Shown in pieces: positions 12,179 to 24,050 of a stretch of DNA of 64,000 bases. The notes under the pieces were generated by a model, which saw nothing but the letters and a program-made list of their open reading frames with translations, made no database searches and was not told the DNA's origin. Numbering within the stretch: position 1 is the first letter of the stretch; each line of letters begins with the position of its first letter. Origin of the DNA: Heterobilharzia americana (lineage: Eukaryota; Platyhelminthes; Trematoda; Strigeidida; Schistosomatidae); the NCBI GenBank assembly GCA_944470555.2, contig OX104128.1, positions 59,403,257 through 59,467,256 on the forward strand, read 5' to 3'. A program made the translations under genes and the position numbers.

Positions 12179-14234
12179 TTATCATTATTATTTGTCCCTT
12201 GGGTTCCTAGTAGCACATTGCCACTTCACTCCCTTCTCTACATTCTTTCCAACATGGCTCCACAAATCCCCACAAGCTCCCATTTCTCCATCACACCATC
12301 TCCTCCATGTCACCCTCAGCTAGAACACACAAATCGTCGTTTCCCATTCAACTTCCACTCAACGGCCTCACCTTGCACGTGATGTCACAAAACCGTCTCC
12401 TCAGTGTATGCCCAATACAGTCCTTCTCCACTTCCATCTTATGCATATTTCGTGGGCAACAGCTTCTTGCTTTCTTGGTTGCTTCGTTACAAGCCACAGC
12501 TCCTCCTTGCTTATTCTTATTATTCTGGCCATCTGACCTCATCTCATCTCATCTCATCTGATTTGATCTGATGTTCAGTTTGGAGTGAGTGTAGACGGCA
12601 GCTGTTGATCATGTATGTTTGTAGTTTGTTGGAAATGTTTTGTTTGTAGGGCGTCAAGTCTGTCAAGCATCACATGGAAGCACTGACTCACTTGACTGAT
12701 ATTGGTGTTGAAAGTGTGGATGTTGTTGACACTTTATGCTGAGTGCAGTAGATCTGCACACTGATCTCCACAGATTGATGAAGGTGTGTCTTGTTGACTT
12801 TCCGACCGTGGCTTTACCGTCCTCCGTCACCGCCACCGCCACCGCCACCGCCACGGCCACCGCCACGATCTGTAGTTGAAATGATGTTGTCTAGGTAGGT
12901 GATGGAGACAACTTTCTTTTGATTTCTCCCGTTGATGTTGATTGGTGTTCGTTGCTGTTGTTGTTGTTGGTTGAGTATCTTCATCACTTCTATCTTCTCT
13001 GTGTTGACCTCAAGTCCCGTTTTCTCTGCCACAGCTCTTCTGTCAACTTGTTAGTTTTCGCCTGTAGATCTTGGAGTTTGTAGGCCAAGACATTAGACAT
13101 AAGTCATCATCGGCGAAATGCAAATCTTCTTCTAGGGTCTTTTCATTGGTCCAGCGCATGCCCATCTTCTCATAGCTCCTCACGGTTTGCTGCATGATCC
13201 AGTCCACCACAATAGGGAAGATCATTGGTGACAGTGAACAACCTTGTCTTACTCCTGTATTTACTTCAAAGGCGTTACTGAACATTCCATTGTGAATCAC
13301 TTGGCATGTAGCGTCGTCGTATATCATATAGCTGCTGTTGGTTGAAGCTGATAAAGGTTTGTGGCACTACAACCGTAGTGTTGAAGCAACTGCCAAATTA
13401 CTTCTCGCTCAAAGCTATCGAAGGCCTTTACAAAGTGTATGAAGTTGAGGCACAGGTACAGTGGACTGCCATTCTATACTCTGTTCTATGATGATGCTCA
13501 GTGAAGTGTAGCGTTGCAATTTGATCGGCACATGATTTGTTCTTCCTCAAGCCAGCCAGCATCCTCCGGTCGTAGTGTTGAATGAAGAGCATTTTTTAGT
13601 CTTTCTAGGATGATGCGGCCTAGTTTTGCACTTGGGGTGGACAGGAGCATGATTACGTGCAGGAATGGCAAAGACTTAGGTCTCCCTTCTTTGGAAGTTT
13701 GATAAGGTAGCCCTTCTTTCAGTCGAAAGGTACCTTTCATTCCTCCCTTTCAAACCTTCTGCAATAATAATGTGAGCATGTACGCTGTTGTCTCTGCCTC
13801 TGTTTTCAATGCTTCTGGTGGAATTCCGTCTGGTTCTGTTGCTCTCCCAAATTTCAGTAACTTTAGATCTTTCTGAACCTCAATTCTGCTTTTGTCGGTG
13901 GCCTTGTGTTCACTGACAGTTCTGTGGCTGGGCTGCTGATGGTATTTCTGGACGAGTTGCAGGTGGTGATGATGGTTGATTCGAGAGAATTTTGAAGTGG
14001 TCAGCCCATTGCTTCCTTTGTTTCTGCTCTCTGGCGGTAACTAAGTTTCCTTCATTATCTCTCATTGGTTTCATCTGTGTTGATCTCTTCTCAGATAGTA
14101 ACCTGGTCATTTGATGTAGTGTTGTCAGGTCTCTCCTACTAGCTTGCAGCCTGTTCTACTTCACTTGCCAGTGTGTTGTAGAAGTGTCTTTTGTCTTTGC
14201 TCGCACTCTTCACTTCTTTGTCAAGTGTTTTATA
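12179..14234 (-). mobile_element. RTE-A copy 1, 5'-truncated, inserted in PLE-3
   Basis: Non-LTR retrotransposon relic on the minus strand. From its 5' end (right) it has the linker before the polymerase, a decayed GPDEIPPEAL block (about 13830), KKGYLVKLPK-like and ILERLKNAL segments (13580-13730), then VRQGCSLSPM (about 13235) and FADDDLCLMS (about 13095), then the C-terminal domain, and a TTATTATTA tail at the left edge. A (GGCGGT)n tract lies at about 12822-12868. From 12200 to about 13060 it is almost identical to copies 3 and 5. Endonuclease sequence is absent. Confidence 0.9.
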
Positions 14235-14350
14235 GATAATACCCTTATAATTCACAGAACTGAAATTGATAAGGGTGCTCTTTTGAATAAATTCAATCAA
14301 CTTCACACTGGGAGAGGATAAAAATGACAGTATCCCATTTCTTATTGTCC
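14235..14350 (+). pseudogene. PLE-3 reverse transcriptase, continuation after the RTE-A insertion
   Basis: In plus frame this reads NTLIIHRTEIDKGALLNKFN and QLHTGRG, then after a shift KNDSIPFL, the segment that follows YMDD in Penelope-type polymerases. It joins directly to the piece ending at 12178, so the two are one split element. The element ends near 14350, where SINE-2-related sequence begins. Confidence 0.8.
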
Positions 14351-14499
14351 ATTACGTTATCACTAGGCCATTAGATGGGAATCCAATGGCCCATTTTTCC
14401 TACTTCTGTCAGTTTACGATATAGTGCAATCACCACATAGTGTCGCCCTTGAGTATTTGTCATGTCCACCGCATTTGCTTCACTGTTCGCTGTATATTG

Positions 14500-14735
14500 G
14501 GAACTGACGGAAGAAGAAAATACAGACCATTGGATTCTGACTCAGTGGTTCAGTGGTATCGTGTTAGCCAAGAAACTCGAAGGTCCTAGGTTTGGTGCCT
14601 GATGGGTTGGCTTCATGGGAGCGCACTACAAGAGATTCCAATACAAGGACGAGATAGCTGTCCAGTTATCCCAGGTTTTGGATGGTTCTCCAACTGATGT
14701 CATTTCTCAATGAATGCAAACTTAAAGTAATTCAT
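14500..14735 (+). mobile_element. SINE-2 copy with extended 5' part
   Basis: tRNA-like CAGTGGTTCAGTGGTATCG (about 14550) leads into GGTCCTAGGTTTGGTGCC, a mutated B box. The hammerhead is lost. The tail GTTCTCCAACTGATGTCATT is good. Its 5' part (14500-14532) pairs as an inverted repeat of about 32 bases with 14380-14412, which looks like the edge of a second, opposed copy. Confidence 0.75.
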
Positions 14736-14944
14736 CTTATGGCACTTTTTTCGATAAAATTATTGTACACAAAATGAGATTTAATAATAACGGTGAATGG
14801 TAGGTAGCAGTGAAATTCAGGACTTTCGTGTTAGGAAACGGTCAGCTGAATATACTTCCATTCTTGTAAGCTATTTTCCTCCTGTTAAGAATCAAACCCA
14901 GAACGTATCGTTTCCAGCACCCATAAGCCTTCATTAATATAAGA

Positions 14945-15085
14945 GTAAAACTTGGACACTGTGGTAGATTATCATTCTATTTTAGTCATTTTTTCAGGGA
15001 TTTCACACAGTGAAACAGTATTGTTTACTGGATAATGTTTTAGACATAGTTTATTGTCCATAGTCATGTCATGACATGGTTGTAT
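14945..15085 (-). repeat. Solo PLE-1 terminal repeat
   Basis: Minus-strand match to the pLTR consensus: CACAGTG, ACTAAAATAGAATG and TATGGACAATAAACTATGTC, then AAAAC. No PLE coding sequence is attached, so it is a solo or strongly truncated copy. Confidence 0.7.
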
Positions 15086-15714
15086 GAATATAACCAATAA
15101 ACTATATCCAGAATATCACCTATAAGGCAGCTTCTCAATGAGGGTTTATGTTTGTGCAGTTGTTATGATTTGAGGTTGTAACCTTTTATTTCCTATCGTT
15201 GATTGGACCGGTTAGATTCAGCTATAAAACGTCTTATCAGTATAGTACCTTCTGAACAATGCAAGAACAAAAACATTTGTAGAATAAAATGAGCTCATTT
15301 CCTATTTCACTGCTTTTCATCAGCTGCACAACAGCCTGCAGTTGAAATGAATTATAAGTGGTAATAATAAGATAACACACATTGAATACCCAGAAATAAA
15401 TAAGGATTAGAAATCCAGGATTAAAAATAAGGTAGTAAGTCAATGATCCATAGGATTAATAGTTACAAATCTTAGACAAAATCAATGGGTATTTATTATC
15501 TTATGAAATAGAAGTTGTGTAGTGAGGAGACAACAGTCAAAAATCGGTGTAAAAGAAGGGGCTGTTTAAGAGCTAATAGGTTACGTAATTACATGGAAAA
15601 CTTGAAAATCGTTAGGTGATTAATGTTCAATAAGTAATTAATGAAGAAGTAATACAATCAAAAGAAGAAAAGAGAAGATTATACACATGCTAGAAATGAT
15701 ATATATTTACTAAG
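15086..15714. other. Unassigned sequence
   Basis: A 68-codon frame at 15237-15443 minus is hydrophobic but unrecognised. Confidence 0.45.
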
Positions 15715-16660
15715 GTAAAGCGAGGTTAATTACAGTCTCTTTCAGAGTATATAGGTCAGGTTGAAAATGTTTGATAGTGACGGCTTCCGTAAACCGTAAT
15801 AAACATGATGTTCTTTGTTTGTTGATTGTCCTGAAGGATTGAGAAACACCTATATGACATCCTGTTTCTATCGGATACCTGGTGATTGCGCTGGTATAGA
15901 CCTTACCACCTTACAGACACAGATTTCTCGGAATATATTCACGCAGTTGAGTAGACAACCCTCTTTCAGTCCGTCCTACACAACTGCTTCCAAAATCGGA
16001 AGTGACGTAAGGTGGGTATTGGTGTACTTTCGACCGTTACTGAGCACACCGTACTGTTAACTGAGATCATTCTGACTTCAGGGAAGCTCCTTCTCAGTGT
16101 AGAGTTTACTCTTTTGCCTATTCTTTCAGAGGTCTTATCATCTTTGAATACTTAACGAAGGCAAACAAGCTTCTTCTCAACAGTTGGGTGTTTGGATCTC
16201 TTAATAAATTTTCTTCCATCTTTGTGATGGATTTCTTCGGATAATCATTGTCTGTAACAGCCTTCTCAATTATACCGACATTTTCTCGTTTATCTTTAGA
16301 GCACAGGGTTTTTATTCTGGTGAATATATTCCTTACTAAATAGCACTCATTTCTGACAGGATAGGAGCTATAGCCACTCCATCCGTTTACCAGTGTAGTT
16401 GATTAAAACGGAATTGAACACCGTTTTTTCCAGAGAAGTAGTAGTTGTTTGAGTTCTGTTTTCATCAATGGTAATAGATCAGACTGTTGATAGATTATAT
16501 CTTTCATTTCATCCACTGATATGTTCATAAATAATGATACGATAAGTTTATCTGACGTATCTAATCTATTCAGTTCTTTAAAGCATTGGAATATATCCTT
16601 CAAGCTGTGATTTGCGAACCATTTTCTGATAAATTCCCATTTCATTCTTCAAATTTGTTA
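15715..16660 (-). pseudogene. PLE-3 relic: polymerase fragment plus GIY-YIG end
   Basis: Reading leftward on the minus strand: LDTSDKLIVSLFMNISVDEM (16510-16570) with SLFMNI at motif A, ELKQLLLL (about 16440), then the linker ending in GKRVNSTLRRSFPEVRM (about 16075-16125), a degraded GIY-YIG domain in mixed frames, and a closing TIKHFQPDLYI-like segment (about 15750). The polymerase motif B and YMDD part is deleted between about 16380 and 16430. Stops are frequent. Confidence 0.78.
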
Positions 16661-17329
16661 AGGGAACTGACATATCCGAAAAATAACTTATTCCTTATGT
16701 TCATCATTGCATTATTATTTCATGTTGATCTATGGCTTATGTAAGCGAAACAATACACAATAATCATTTATATCGTTCTGTCATAAGACTAGTAAATGCT
16801 ACTAACCCATATTTTCTATTTTCCAAAGTATGAGGACTTCAATACAACATTTCCTGTTCTGTTATTCCTCTAAAAAGTTTTAATTCAATTCATGAATGTT
16901 CTAAGATTTAACTATGCAGGTAATGACCTATTTATCTGGCTTGTGAATATGTGCTCCCATGTAAACATCATTATATGGGTTGTTTTTATAAACAATCTAG
17001 CAATCTGGTATCCTTAAATAGTATTCACCTACTATAAAAGCTTTGTGGTATGTATTTGGCTGTTATTAATTTTCTTCTGTTAATAATCTTGTATTCTTAC
17101 ACTGGTACTGAGTACCAAGACGATAGTATATTTGAGTTTCAGATGACCTACAGAAATTCAACCTAGATTCTATTCACACCTACTTCATATCTCTTTAAAC
17201 AATAACTTCGATAAGTAAAAGTCGAATATCCTGTGTCTATTGGCTTTATTTTTTATCTGTGTTCTGTCTAATCATACGATAATTTATTAAATAACCAAGT
17301 CCTATAGATTATTACAGTTTCATTAATGA
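16661..17329. other. Unassigned sequence
   Basis: No element recognised between the PLE-3 and PLE-1 relics. Confidence 0.45.
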
Positions 17330-17679
17330 GTTTGAAACTTGGGCACTGTGGCAGAATGTTATTCTATATTGGGTTTGTTTATTTGATTTATAACACACAG
17401 TATGACACAGTATTATAAACTGGATGACATTTTGAGCATAAATTATCACTGCTAAAAATCATATTCTTGTTATCACACCATTTTCGATATCCAATTTTTA
17501 TAGTTCAGCCACTTAATATTCTTTGTTTTCATTCGTAGTAAAATTTTCCATGTCTTGTTGCGCCATTTCTTCTACATGTATTGGGTGTTTATTGATTGAG
17601 TGAACAGAGGTTCAGTAATCTCTCTCTCCACCTAATTGTATTGGACTTCAGTACAGTGGTTTTATCCCAACCTATTGTG

Positions 17680-17680
<1 letters not shown>
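17330..17680 (-). repeat. PLE-1 3' terminal part, left half of a split copy
   Basis: Minus-strand pLTR and 3' untranslated region: AACACACAGT, TTATAAACTGGATGAC, and the (GA)n-flanked end of coding sequence. It stops at about 17680 where the (ATT)14 tail of RTE-A copy 2 begins. The rest of the same PLE-1 copy resumes at about 20241. Confidence 0.85.
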
Positions 17681-17722
<42 letters not shown>

Positions 17723-20240
17723 TATCCCTTGGGTTCCTAATGGAACATAAGGCTTCAGTAGCACGTCTCCATTCCACTCTCTTCTCTGAAATCTTTAGAA
17801 CCTTGTTCCACGACAGCCCACAACCTCTCATTTCCTCCTCACACGATCTCCTCCATGCCACCCACAGCTGGGACACCCAACTCGTCGCTTCACATCTGGG
17901 TCCCACTCGGGGGCCTAACCTGAAGCGTGATGTCCCCAGTCAGCCTTCTCAGTGTATGCCCAATCCAATCCATCTCCACTTTCTTCCAGTGCATATTAAT
18001 TCAGCCATAGCTTCTTGGTTGGTTCGTTGCCAGCCAGCCAGAGTTCCTTGTTGCTGATTCTTAATATTCTGACCTTCTCATCTGATCTTCAGTAACGAGC
18101 CAGCGTAGGTAGTTGTTGATGAATGTTTGTAGTTTGTTGGAAATCCCTTTCGTAACGCGTCAAGTCTCTCAGCCATACAGAAGCACTGATTTGACGTTGG
18201 TGTTGAAAATGCGGATGTTGTTCACGCTTTATGCTGAGTGGAGAAGATCTCCACACTGGTTTCAGGTTAATGAACGCCTGTCTTGCTGTCATTCCGATCC
18301 TGGCTGGCTTTGACTTCCTCGTCTGTGCCGCCACCTGTAGTTGAGACAGTGCTGACTGCCTAGATAGGTGAAGGAGGCTACTTCCTTTACATTTCTCCCG
18401 TTGATGGTGATTGGAGTTTGTTGTTCTTGTTGTTGTTGGTGGTGGTGTTGGTTGAGTATCATCATCACCTCTGTCTTCTCTACATTCACCCGAAGGAAGT
18501 CCCGTCTTCGCTGTCCTGCCCTGCCTCTTCTGTCAACTTGTTATTTTCACCTGTATATCTTCATGTGTGTGTGTGTGTGACATCTAACACAGGTCATCGG
18601 CGAAATCCAAGTCTTCTGGGTTGTTTTCTCCAATCCAGCCAGTGTGTCCCCCTCCCCTCGCTCCCCACTGTTTGCTGCATGATCCAGTCCAGTCGACCAC
18701 AATCAACAATATCATGGGGTATAGTAGGCAGCCTTGTTTCACTCCTGTCTTCACTACACTGCAAAGGCATCACTGAGCTTCCCATTGTATTGTGAATTAC
18801 TTGGCATGTGGCATCTTCACATAGTTGTTGAATGAGGCTGATAAAGTTTGCGGTACTCCGTAGTAATGAGGCAGTTTCCAAATTACCTGTCGGTCGACGC
18901 TGTCAAAGGCCTTCTCAAAGTCGATAAAGTTGGGGTGTGGAGTTGACTACCATTCTATACTCTGTTCTATGATGATGCGTAGCGTTGCAATTTGGTCCGC
19001 ATATGATTTGTACTTCCTGAAGCCTGCCTGTTCCGGTCGTAGTTTTGAATCCAGTGCATCCTTTAGTCTCTCCAAGATGATGCGGCTTAATATTTTGCTT
19101 GGTGTGGGTGGACAGGAGAGTGATTCTGTGCCAGTTCTTGCAAATACTGAGGTCTCCCTTCTTCGGCAGTTTGACAAGGTAACCCTTCTTCCAATCAACG
19201 GGCAGGTACCTTCTCTTCCTTCCACACCTTCTGCAATAGTGGTGTGGTGTGAGCGTGTCCGCTGTTGTCTCTGCATCTGTTCTCAGTGCTTCTGGCGGGA
19301 TCTCGTCTGGTCCTGCTACTTCCCACATTTCAGTAGCTTTATGGCGTTTGGGACTTCCATTTTTGTTGGAGGATTTGTGTTCACTTGTAGTTCGTCGGCT
19401 GGGCTGTAGGTGGTATTTCTGGAAGAGTTGCAGGTGGTGGTCGAATCAAGAGCTTTTCGAAGTGGTCAGTCCATCGTTTCCTTTGGTTTCTCTTCTTTGG
19501 TAATTATATTTCCTCCATCATCTTTTATTGTTTTCATCTGTGTTGATCTCTTCTCAGATAGTAACCTAGTTATTTGATACAATGTTGCCACGTCTCTCTC
19601 TCACCTGCAGCCTGTTCTGCTTCACTTACCAGTGTGTGGTAGAAGTGTCTTTTGTCTTTGCAAGCACTCTTCTTCACTTATTTATCCAGTGTAGTGTTTT
19701 ATACATTGTGCTCAGTTCCTCTTCTCGTTGTGCATCCATGCACTGGTTCAAATGCTGCTTCACCATTTTCCTCTCCTCTATCAGCTTCCATGTGTCCATT
19801 GAGATCCATTCCTTATCTTCCCTCTTCTTCTTTCCTAATACGCTTGGTTATGCAGATTTCTTTCCACATAGCTTTCAAAGAGTTCCAGTGCTCATCCACA
19901 CAGGTTTCTTCAGGGATGTTCCTCGATATCTCCCACTTTTTCTTGATGGCTGACTGCCGTAAAGATTTCCTTTGTAATTTCGTCCTTCAGTTTTTGGGTG
20001 TTGAACTTGAACTGTGGTCTATCACCAACTTCTTTGAGGGCTTTTAACTTGATTTAGAAGTTAGGTTCCTTGCACTAGATAGTGAGTGATCTGAGCCTAC
20101 ATCTGCTCCTCTTCTTGACCTTGTGTCAAGTAGGCTGGCTGCGTCTCCACTTTCATGAGATTGAGATGAAGTCGGTCTGATTTTTAGTGTGTCCCTGTGA
20201 TGAAATCAAATCCCTGTCGCTGGCTTTGTGAATATTCTTG
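17681..20240 (-). mobile_element. RTE-A copy 2, the longest copy, inserted in PLE-1
   Basis: Minus-strand non-LTR element about 2.56 kb long. From its 5' end (right): the last part of the APE-type endonuclease (FKHKNIHKASD at about 20235, then the SDHYL-equivalent at about 20070-20095), a linker, the polymerase fingers with AGPDEIPPEALRTDAETT (about 19310), DWKKGYLVKLPKKGDLSICK (about 19195) and SYADQIATLRIIIEQ (about 18990), the palm near 18700, and the C-terminal domain ending WRRATEALCSIRNPRD (about 17735-17785). The left edge is (ATT)14. A GTGCAT match on both flanks is compatible with a short target duplication. The 5' half of the endonuclease is missing, and frameshifts and stops break the frame. 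Confidence 0.92.
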
Positions 20241-21060
20241 TGCTTGAACACAGTGCATGCATGCATAGCAATAGTCAAGTTTTTTTTCTAGATCACTGAT
20301 CGTATTTAGGTCTGTTATTCTATATTTAGCTAAATCCCTATGTTCGATTATTCTAACTGACCCCGACCGACTAGTTCCCCCTATGTACATGATATTACAG
20401 TCATTGTGTGAAATTTGATAGATTAGATTATTTTGCTTAATTGATTCTATCTGATTCTGAAGCCAGCTGACAAAGTTTATCTCTGAGTGGGTTTGTATGT
20501 TTAAATGCCACCCCAATCCCAATCTTGTTGAGAATCCTACGTAGAGTTTCTGAAGTGCCCTCCCTATAGGGTAATACAATGGGGGCTGTGAACTCCTTTC
20601 TACTTGTGTCGCCATTATTATTCGTATTCGTGTTACTGTCATCATTTCGTTTCTTATATGTACATACAAATTTCTTAATAAACTGTAGAGGATCATCATT
20701 AACTATTAGCACTTCTTTTATGTGATTCAGTTCCTTGTTTGGGTTCTTGCACTGGCTAGTCAGTTTTCTAGCTCTTTCACTTAGACAGTTGACTAAACCT
20801 GCCTTCCTTTTATCCTGCTGTCCAACATAGATAATTCTCCCAGTTCATTTTCTGCCTCCTCAGTAAAATTGGATTGGACCAACTACTGAGTTTATATGTG
20901 TGAAAAAATTGTCGATATGTTCCGATTTCAACACAGTAAATGTGTGTTCCGCATACCGCTACCATATTTTTGGTGGACGATTATAAGTTCGTAAAGTCAT
21001 GTTTTCCCAACTATACATAAATATATCTGTTGCGATTGGGGATATTGGTGACAGGACTAT
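20241..21060 (-). pseudogene. PLE-1 reverse transcriptase end plus GIY-YIG nuclease (right half of split copy)
   Basis: Minus strand: a degraded motif B and C region with RYAEHTFTVLKSEHI (about 20925-20960), LRRILNKIGIGVAF (about 20500-20540), and a GIY-YIG domain with NLIYQISHNDCNIMYIGGTS (about 20370-20430) followed by VRIIEHRDLAKYRITDLNTI. The catalytic YVDD is changed to YAEH. The nuclease portion is open for about 120 codons, and its C-terminal end is replaced by RTE-A sequence. It is nearly identical in protein sequence to the copy at 43.8-44.1 kb. Confidence 0.9.
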
Positions 21061-21235
21061 AAAAATGAGATGTCAGAAGTAGAATGATTGCTTTAATATG
21101 ATTATGTGCATTGATAATTTATGCTTTAAATATCATCAGGTAAATTATACTCTATCACACTGTGTGTTATAAATCAAATGAACAAATCTAATATGGAATT
21201 TTTACAGTTTCATTCATCTTTTCGGGAATGCTACA
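21061..21235 (+). repeat. Inverted PLE-1 terminal repeat at the 5' side
   Basis: Plus-strand pLTR sequence (AATATGATTATG, stem-loop, ATATCATCAGGTAAAT, ACTGTGTGTTATAAATC) joined directly to the 5' end of the minus-strand PLE-1 relic. This is the same head-joined arrangement as at 3.9-4.2, 54.2 and 57.3 kb. Confidence 0.85.
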
Positions 21236-21609
21236 ATTTCAAGATTCCATTTTTAAATCTATCTTAGGTTGAAAATCTTATTGATGAGCATTATTGTTTA
21301 AATTGATGAATGAATCAGAAACCATCAAGTTGACTCATCCAATACAGTTTATAAGGAAAAATGATTTGTTTTGCAACGAGTTGACGACAGGCCACTAAAT
21401 ATATTGAAACATAAATGAATTCATGAGACCTAAATAGTGAATACTGAAAGAGCTGGTAAGTAGATGTCTCCATTGTTATCTGTAGATCAAGATGTCCAAA
21501 ATATCTGGATATATATAGCAATGAGCTGCCCTTAATATGATTCAAATATAACCACTGGCGTCAATTTTTCGTAGTGTGTGAGCAATGCAAGTGATTTTAT
21601 TTCATTCAG
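21236..21609. other. Unassigned sequence
   Basis: No match recognised. The 76-codon frame 21315-21545 minus has no motif. Confidence 0.45.
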
Positions 21610-22435
21610 TCCAGGGAGCTGTACTTGTCGCATGGTGTCCATCAAGAGTGCCCACTCTCTCCATTCTTATTCAATTTTATCATAGATATTCTTATGGAGG
21701 TCTCTCTCTCATCATCTGACTACACAGAGACTGACCTAATCGCGGGAGAATTCTCAGTAGACCTAGAATACGTAGACGATATAGTCCTGTTAGGTGAAGA
21801 CGCTGACAGAATGCATTCTTCTGAACACTTTGAGTGGCAATTCGAGAATGTTTGAGATGCATTACTCAACACCCAATGCAAATTGTTTCTCCAGGATTGG
21901 TCTTTAACGGTACCTCGGCTTACAGTCAAGAGTGTAGTGGTTGAGTGTGATGACCAATTCACATACATGGGACGTAGGATCAGCCCTGGTGGCCAGTGAG
22001 ATCTCTGCACGGATACAAAAGGCTTGGCTTGCTTTTGCCATCTTACGCCACCTGTGGCGCCGCCATGATTCCGACTGTCTATTAAGGGCCACGTGTACTC
22101 CACAACATTTCGGTCTGTTATACTGTATGCCTGTGAAACATGGCTGTTAAGGGTAGGAGAGATGAGAAAGCTTCAAGTGTTTGACCATCGCTGTCTTCGT
22201 AGCATAGGTCGTATTCCGTGGCGTCAGCACATGAGTAACACAGAAGTCAGGTGTAGAGTTTTAGGGAGAAGAGGTAAGTCAGTTGACACAGTTGTGAACC
22301 TTCATCGATTGAGATGGTTAGGACATGTGTTACGTATGCCTAGTGGCCGGTTGCCTCGTCACATAATGTTGGCCGAAGTAGGTCCAGGCTGTAAAAAGGC
22401 CCGAGGTGGCCAGACTAAAACATGGCATCAATGAA
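21610..22435 (+). pseudogene. RTE-B reverse transcriptase, palm to C-terminus
   Basis: Non-LTR polymerase relic: GVHQECPLSPFLFNFIIDIL (21628-21687, normally GVRQGCPLSP), DLEYVDDIVLLGED (about 21760-21800), then after frame changes a thumb region with RIQKAWLAFAILRHLWRR (about 22010-22065), LYACETWLLRV (about 22122), VFDHRCLRSIGRIPW (22179-22220), RLRWLGHVLRMPSGRLPRH (22306-22360) and KKARGGQTKTWHQ (22396-22434). The YVDD is intact but the frame is broken at least three times. The 5' part, with endonuclease, is missing. Confidence 0.9.
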
Positions 22436-22790
22436 TGAAGTATTTGACTGTTGGTTTGAGCCATATGGGGCGATGCAGACTAGCCTTTTGGTGTCCACAG
22501 AGTAACAGAAACCAGTGGTTGGAGACTCTAGGGGATATGGCCCGAAACCGAAGTTATTGGCACAGATGTATATACACATTATCTTCATCTTAACACAACA
22601 CCGAATCTCATCATTTTCTCCATCTTCCCTTCTCTCTTTTTGTACTTTATGTTTCTTTTGGCTGAATTTTTTCTTCACCTTCCACTTCACAGACTTTTTA
22701 CTTGGAGAAATGATATGACCTGTGGCAGCTGGGACCGCTACGCAGTAATGCCTGGTCCTACATTGATTTGGGTGGATGGACATCAGTTAA
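22436..22790 (+). mobile_element. RTE-B C-terminal end and 3' untranslated region
   Basis: Out-of-frame remnants of the final coding block (NQWLETL at about 22506) run to about 22580, then a pyrimidine-rich 3' region and GCTACGCAGTAATGCCTGGT. The same ending occurs in the minus-strand copy near 39.95 kb, which supports this as the natural 3' end. Confidence 0.8.
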
Positions 22791-22945
22791 AGAAGGGATA
22801 AAAATATGGGAGCACATAACAGTCGTCTTGTCCTAGTGTGAGACTCTTCAGCAGTGCATACCCATGAGCTCATTATGGATGGAACCCGAAATCTTCAGGT
22901 TTCACGGCGATGATGCTATCACTGAGCCTCTAGAATGGATGAAGT
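22791..22945 (-). mobile_element. SINE-2 copy
   Basis: Minus strand: CTGAAGAGTCTCACACTAGG keeps the CTGAnGA half and a pairable stem II, but the second half is AAGAC rather than GAAAC. The B-box region is mutated. It abuts the RTE-B 3' end. Confidence 0.75.
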
Positions 22946-23039
22946 GGAAATCCAGTTGCGACCAGATAGAGAACAGCAACAAGAATGAGTAGTAAATCAC
23001 TTAAGAAATGAACAGTCTGAAAAATGTAAACAAAAGAGG

Positions 23040-24050
23040 GGAGGTAGAGGAAACTGGAAACTATGACCATGAAAGGGGAAGGAGTTGAACAATCTTCTTT
23101 TGCTTACACAGTTTAGGTTTCTTCATATGGATGGCAAGAGCTTCGGTGATACAGGGAATACGAAAACATACAGCTATTTGGAATGTTTCTTTTTACTTTA
23201 TAAATGACGTAGAACGAGGACGTTTTTGAGATAGCGTGTTCACTTCTAGAGCTCCTTATCGCTCTGTTGTTACCTCTTTGTAACCAAGCGGGATAGTGTT
23301 CCTGAACTCTTTTTGGATAGCAGTCGCATCTAACGACCTATATACCTGGCTCCACAGAAGCAGGTGAACTGATTTAAGCATGAAGAAGTGGTTAGATGTA
23401 AACGTTTCTCCTTACAATTGTTAGGTATCGTTGGGCGACAAGAGAATGATATTCTCAGCGTTGACGCAAAGAATGTTCTCCTTATAGCGTTTGATATCCT
23501 TTTTTAGAGTATCAGCAGCAGAATCACCTTTGAAGTTCACATTCATATATTATATCTTTTTTGGCATGGTGATAAGGTTCTCTATGCGAAGTGTAGGCTT
23601 GATGTTTTTATCTATGAAGCACAGAAAGGAATTCGTTTCCAATCAGGCTGTTCTTTAGAACAGAACACTAGAAAAATCTATGAATTTGCAGTTGTATAGC
23701 TTTTGAAAATGAAATCGCTGACAAGAGAATCTTCGCCGAAATATACTTGTTCTTCTTTCACACAAATAAATCTCTAAAAAGGCTGGATATTACAAGAGAA
23801 TGAGTCTTTGTATTTTACCACATCGAGTTATTATTTATCAATTTCATAGAGTAGTTCTTTAGTATATAAATGACAAAGTTTGAAGGACTTCAAAGGCTAA
23901 CCTCGCAACAACTTAAATATTCAATCAAACTTCCGTTTTTATGCAAATCTGTCATACCAACCAAAATGGAGAAGCCTTATTAGTTTTTTCGATCGTTGCT
24001 AGGGTGGCTTTTAAAGTCGCCCCAAAGTTTTAATCTACGCGACAACAAAT
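23040..24050 (-). pseudogene. PLE-3 linker and GIY-YIG nuclease, broken
   Basis: Minus strand in mixed frames: FLCFIDKNIKPTLRIENL (about 23570-23625), MNVNFKGDSAADTLKKDIKR (about 23490-23550), then NQFTCFCGARYIGR (about 23330-23370) with the Tyr-Ile-Gly of GIY-YIG kept, VQEHYPAWLQRGNNRAIRSS (about 23240-23300), and FYVIYKVKRN (about 23205). The region to the right (about 23650-24050) is polymerase-like only by position. The order matches the other PLE-3 relics at 8.9, 11.0, 15.7 and 28.4 kb. Confidence 0.78.

Noticed and set aside
12663..12866. Repeated small open frame rich in Ala-Val, seen three times (also 25381-25584 and 29776-29979)
   Set aside because: It is the out-of-frame reading of the (GGCGGT)n tract in three copies of a dead RTE-A; repetition reflects the repeat, not protein conservation.
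15815..16060. 81-codon open frame on the plus strand
   Set aside because: Antisense to the PLE-3 nuclease relic, whose family motifs are on the minus strand.
18930..19409. 159-codon open frame on the plus strand
   Set aside because: It is antisense to the RTE-A polymerase, which reads on the minus strand with recognisable motifs.
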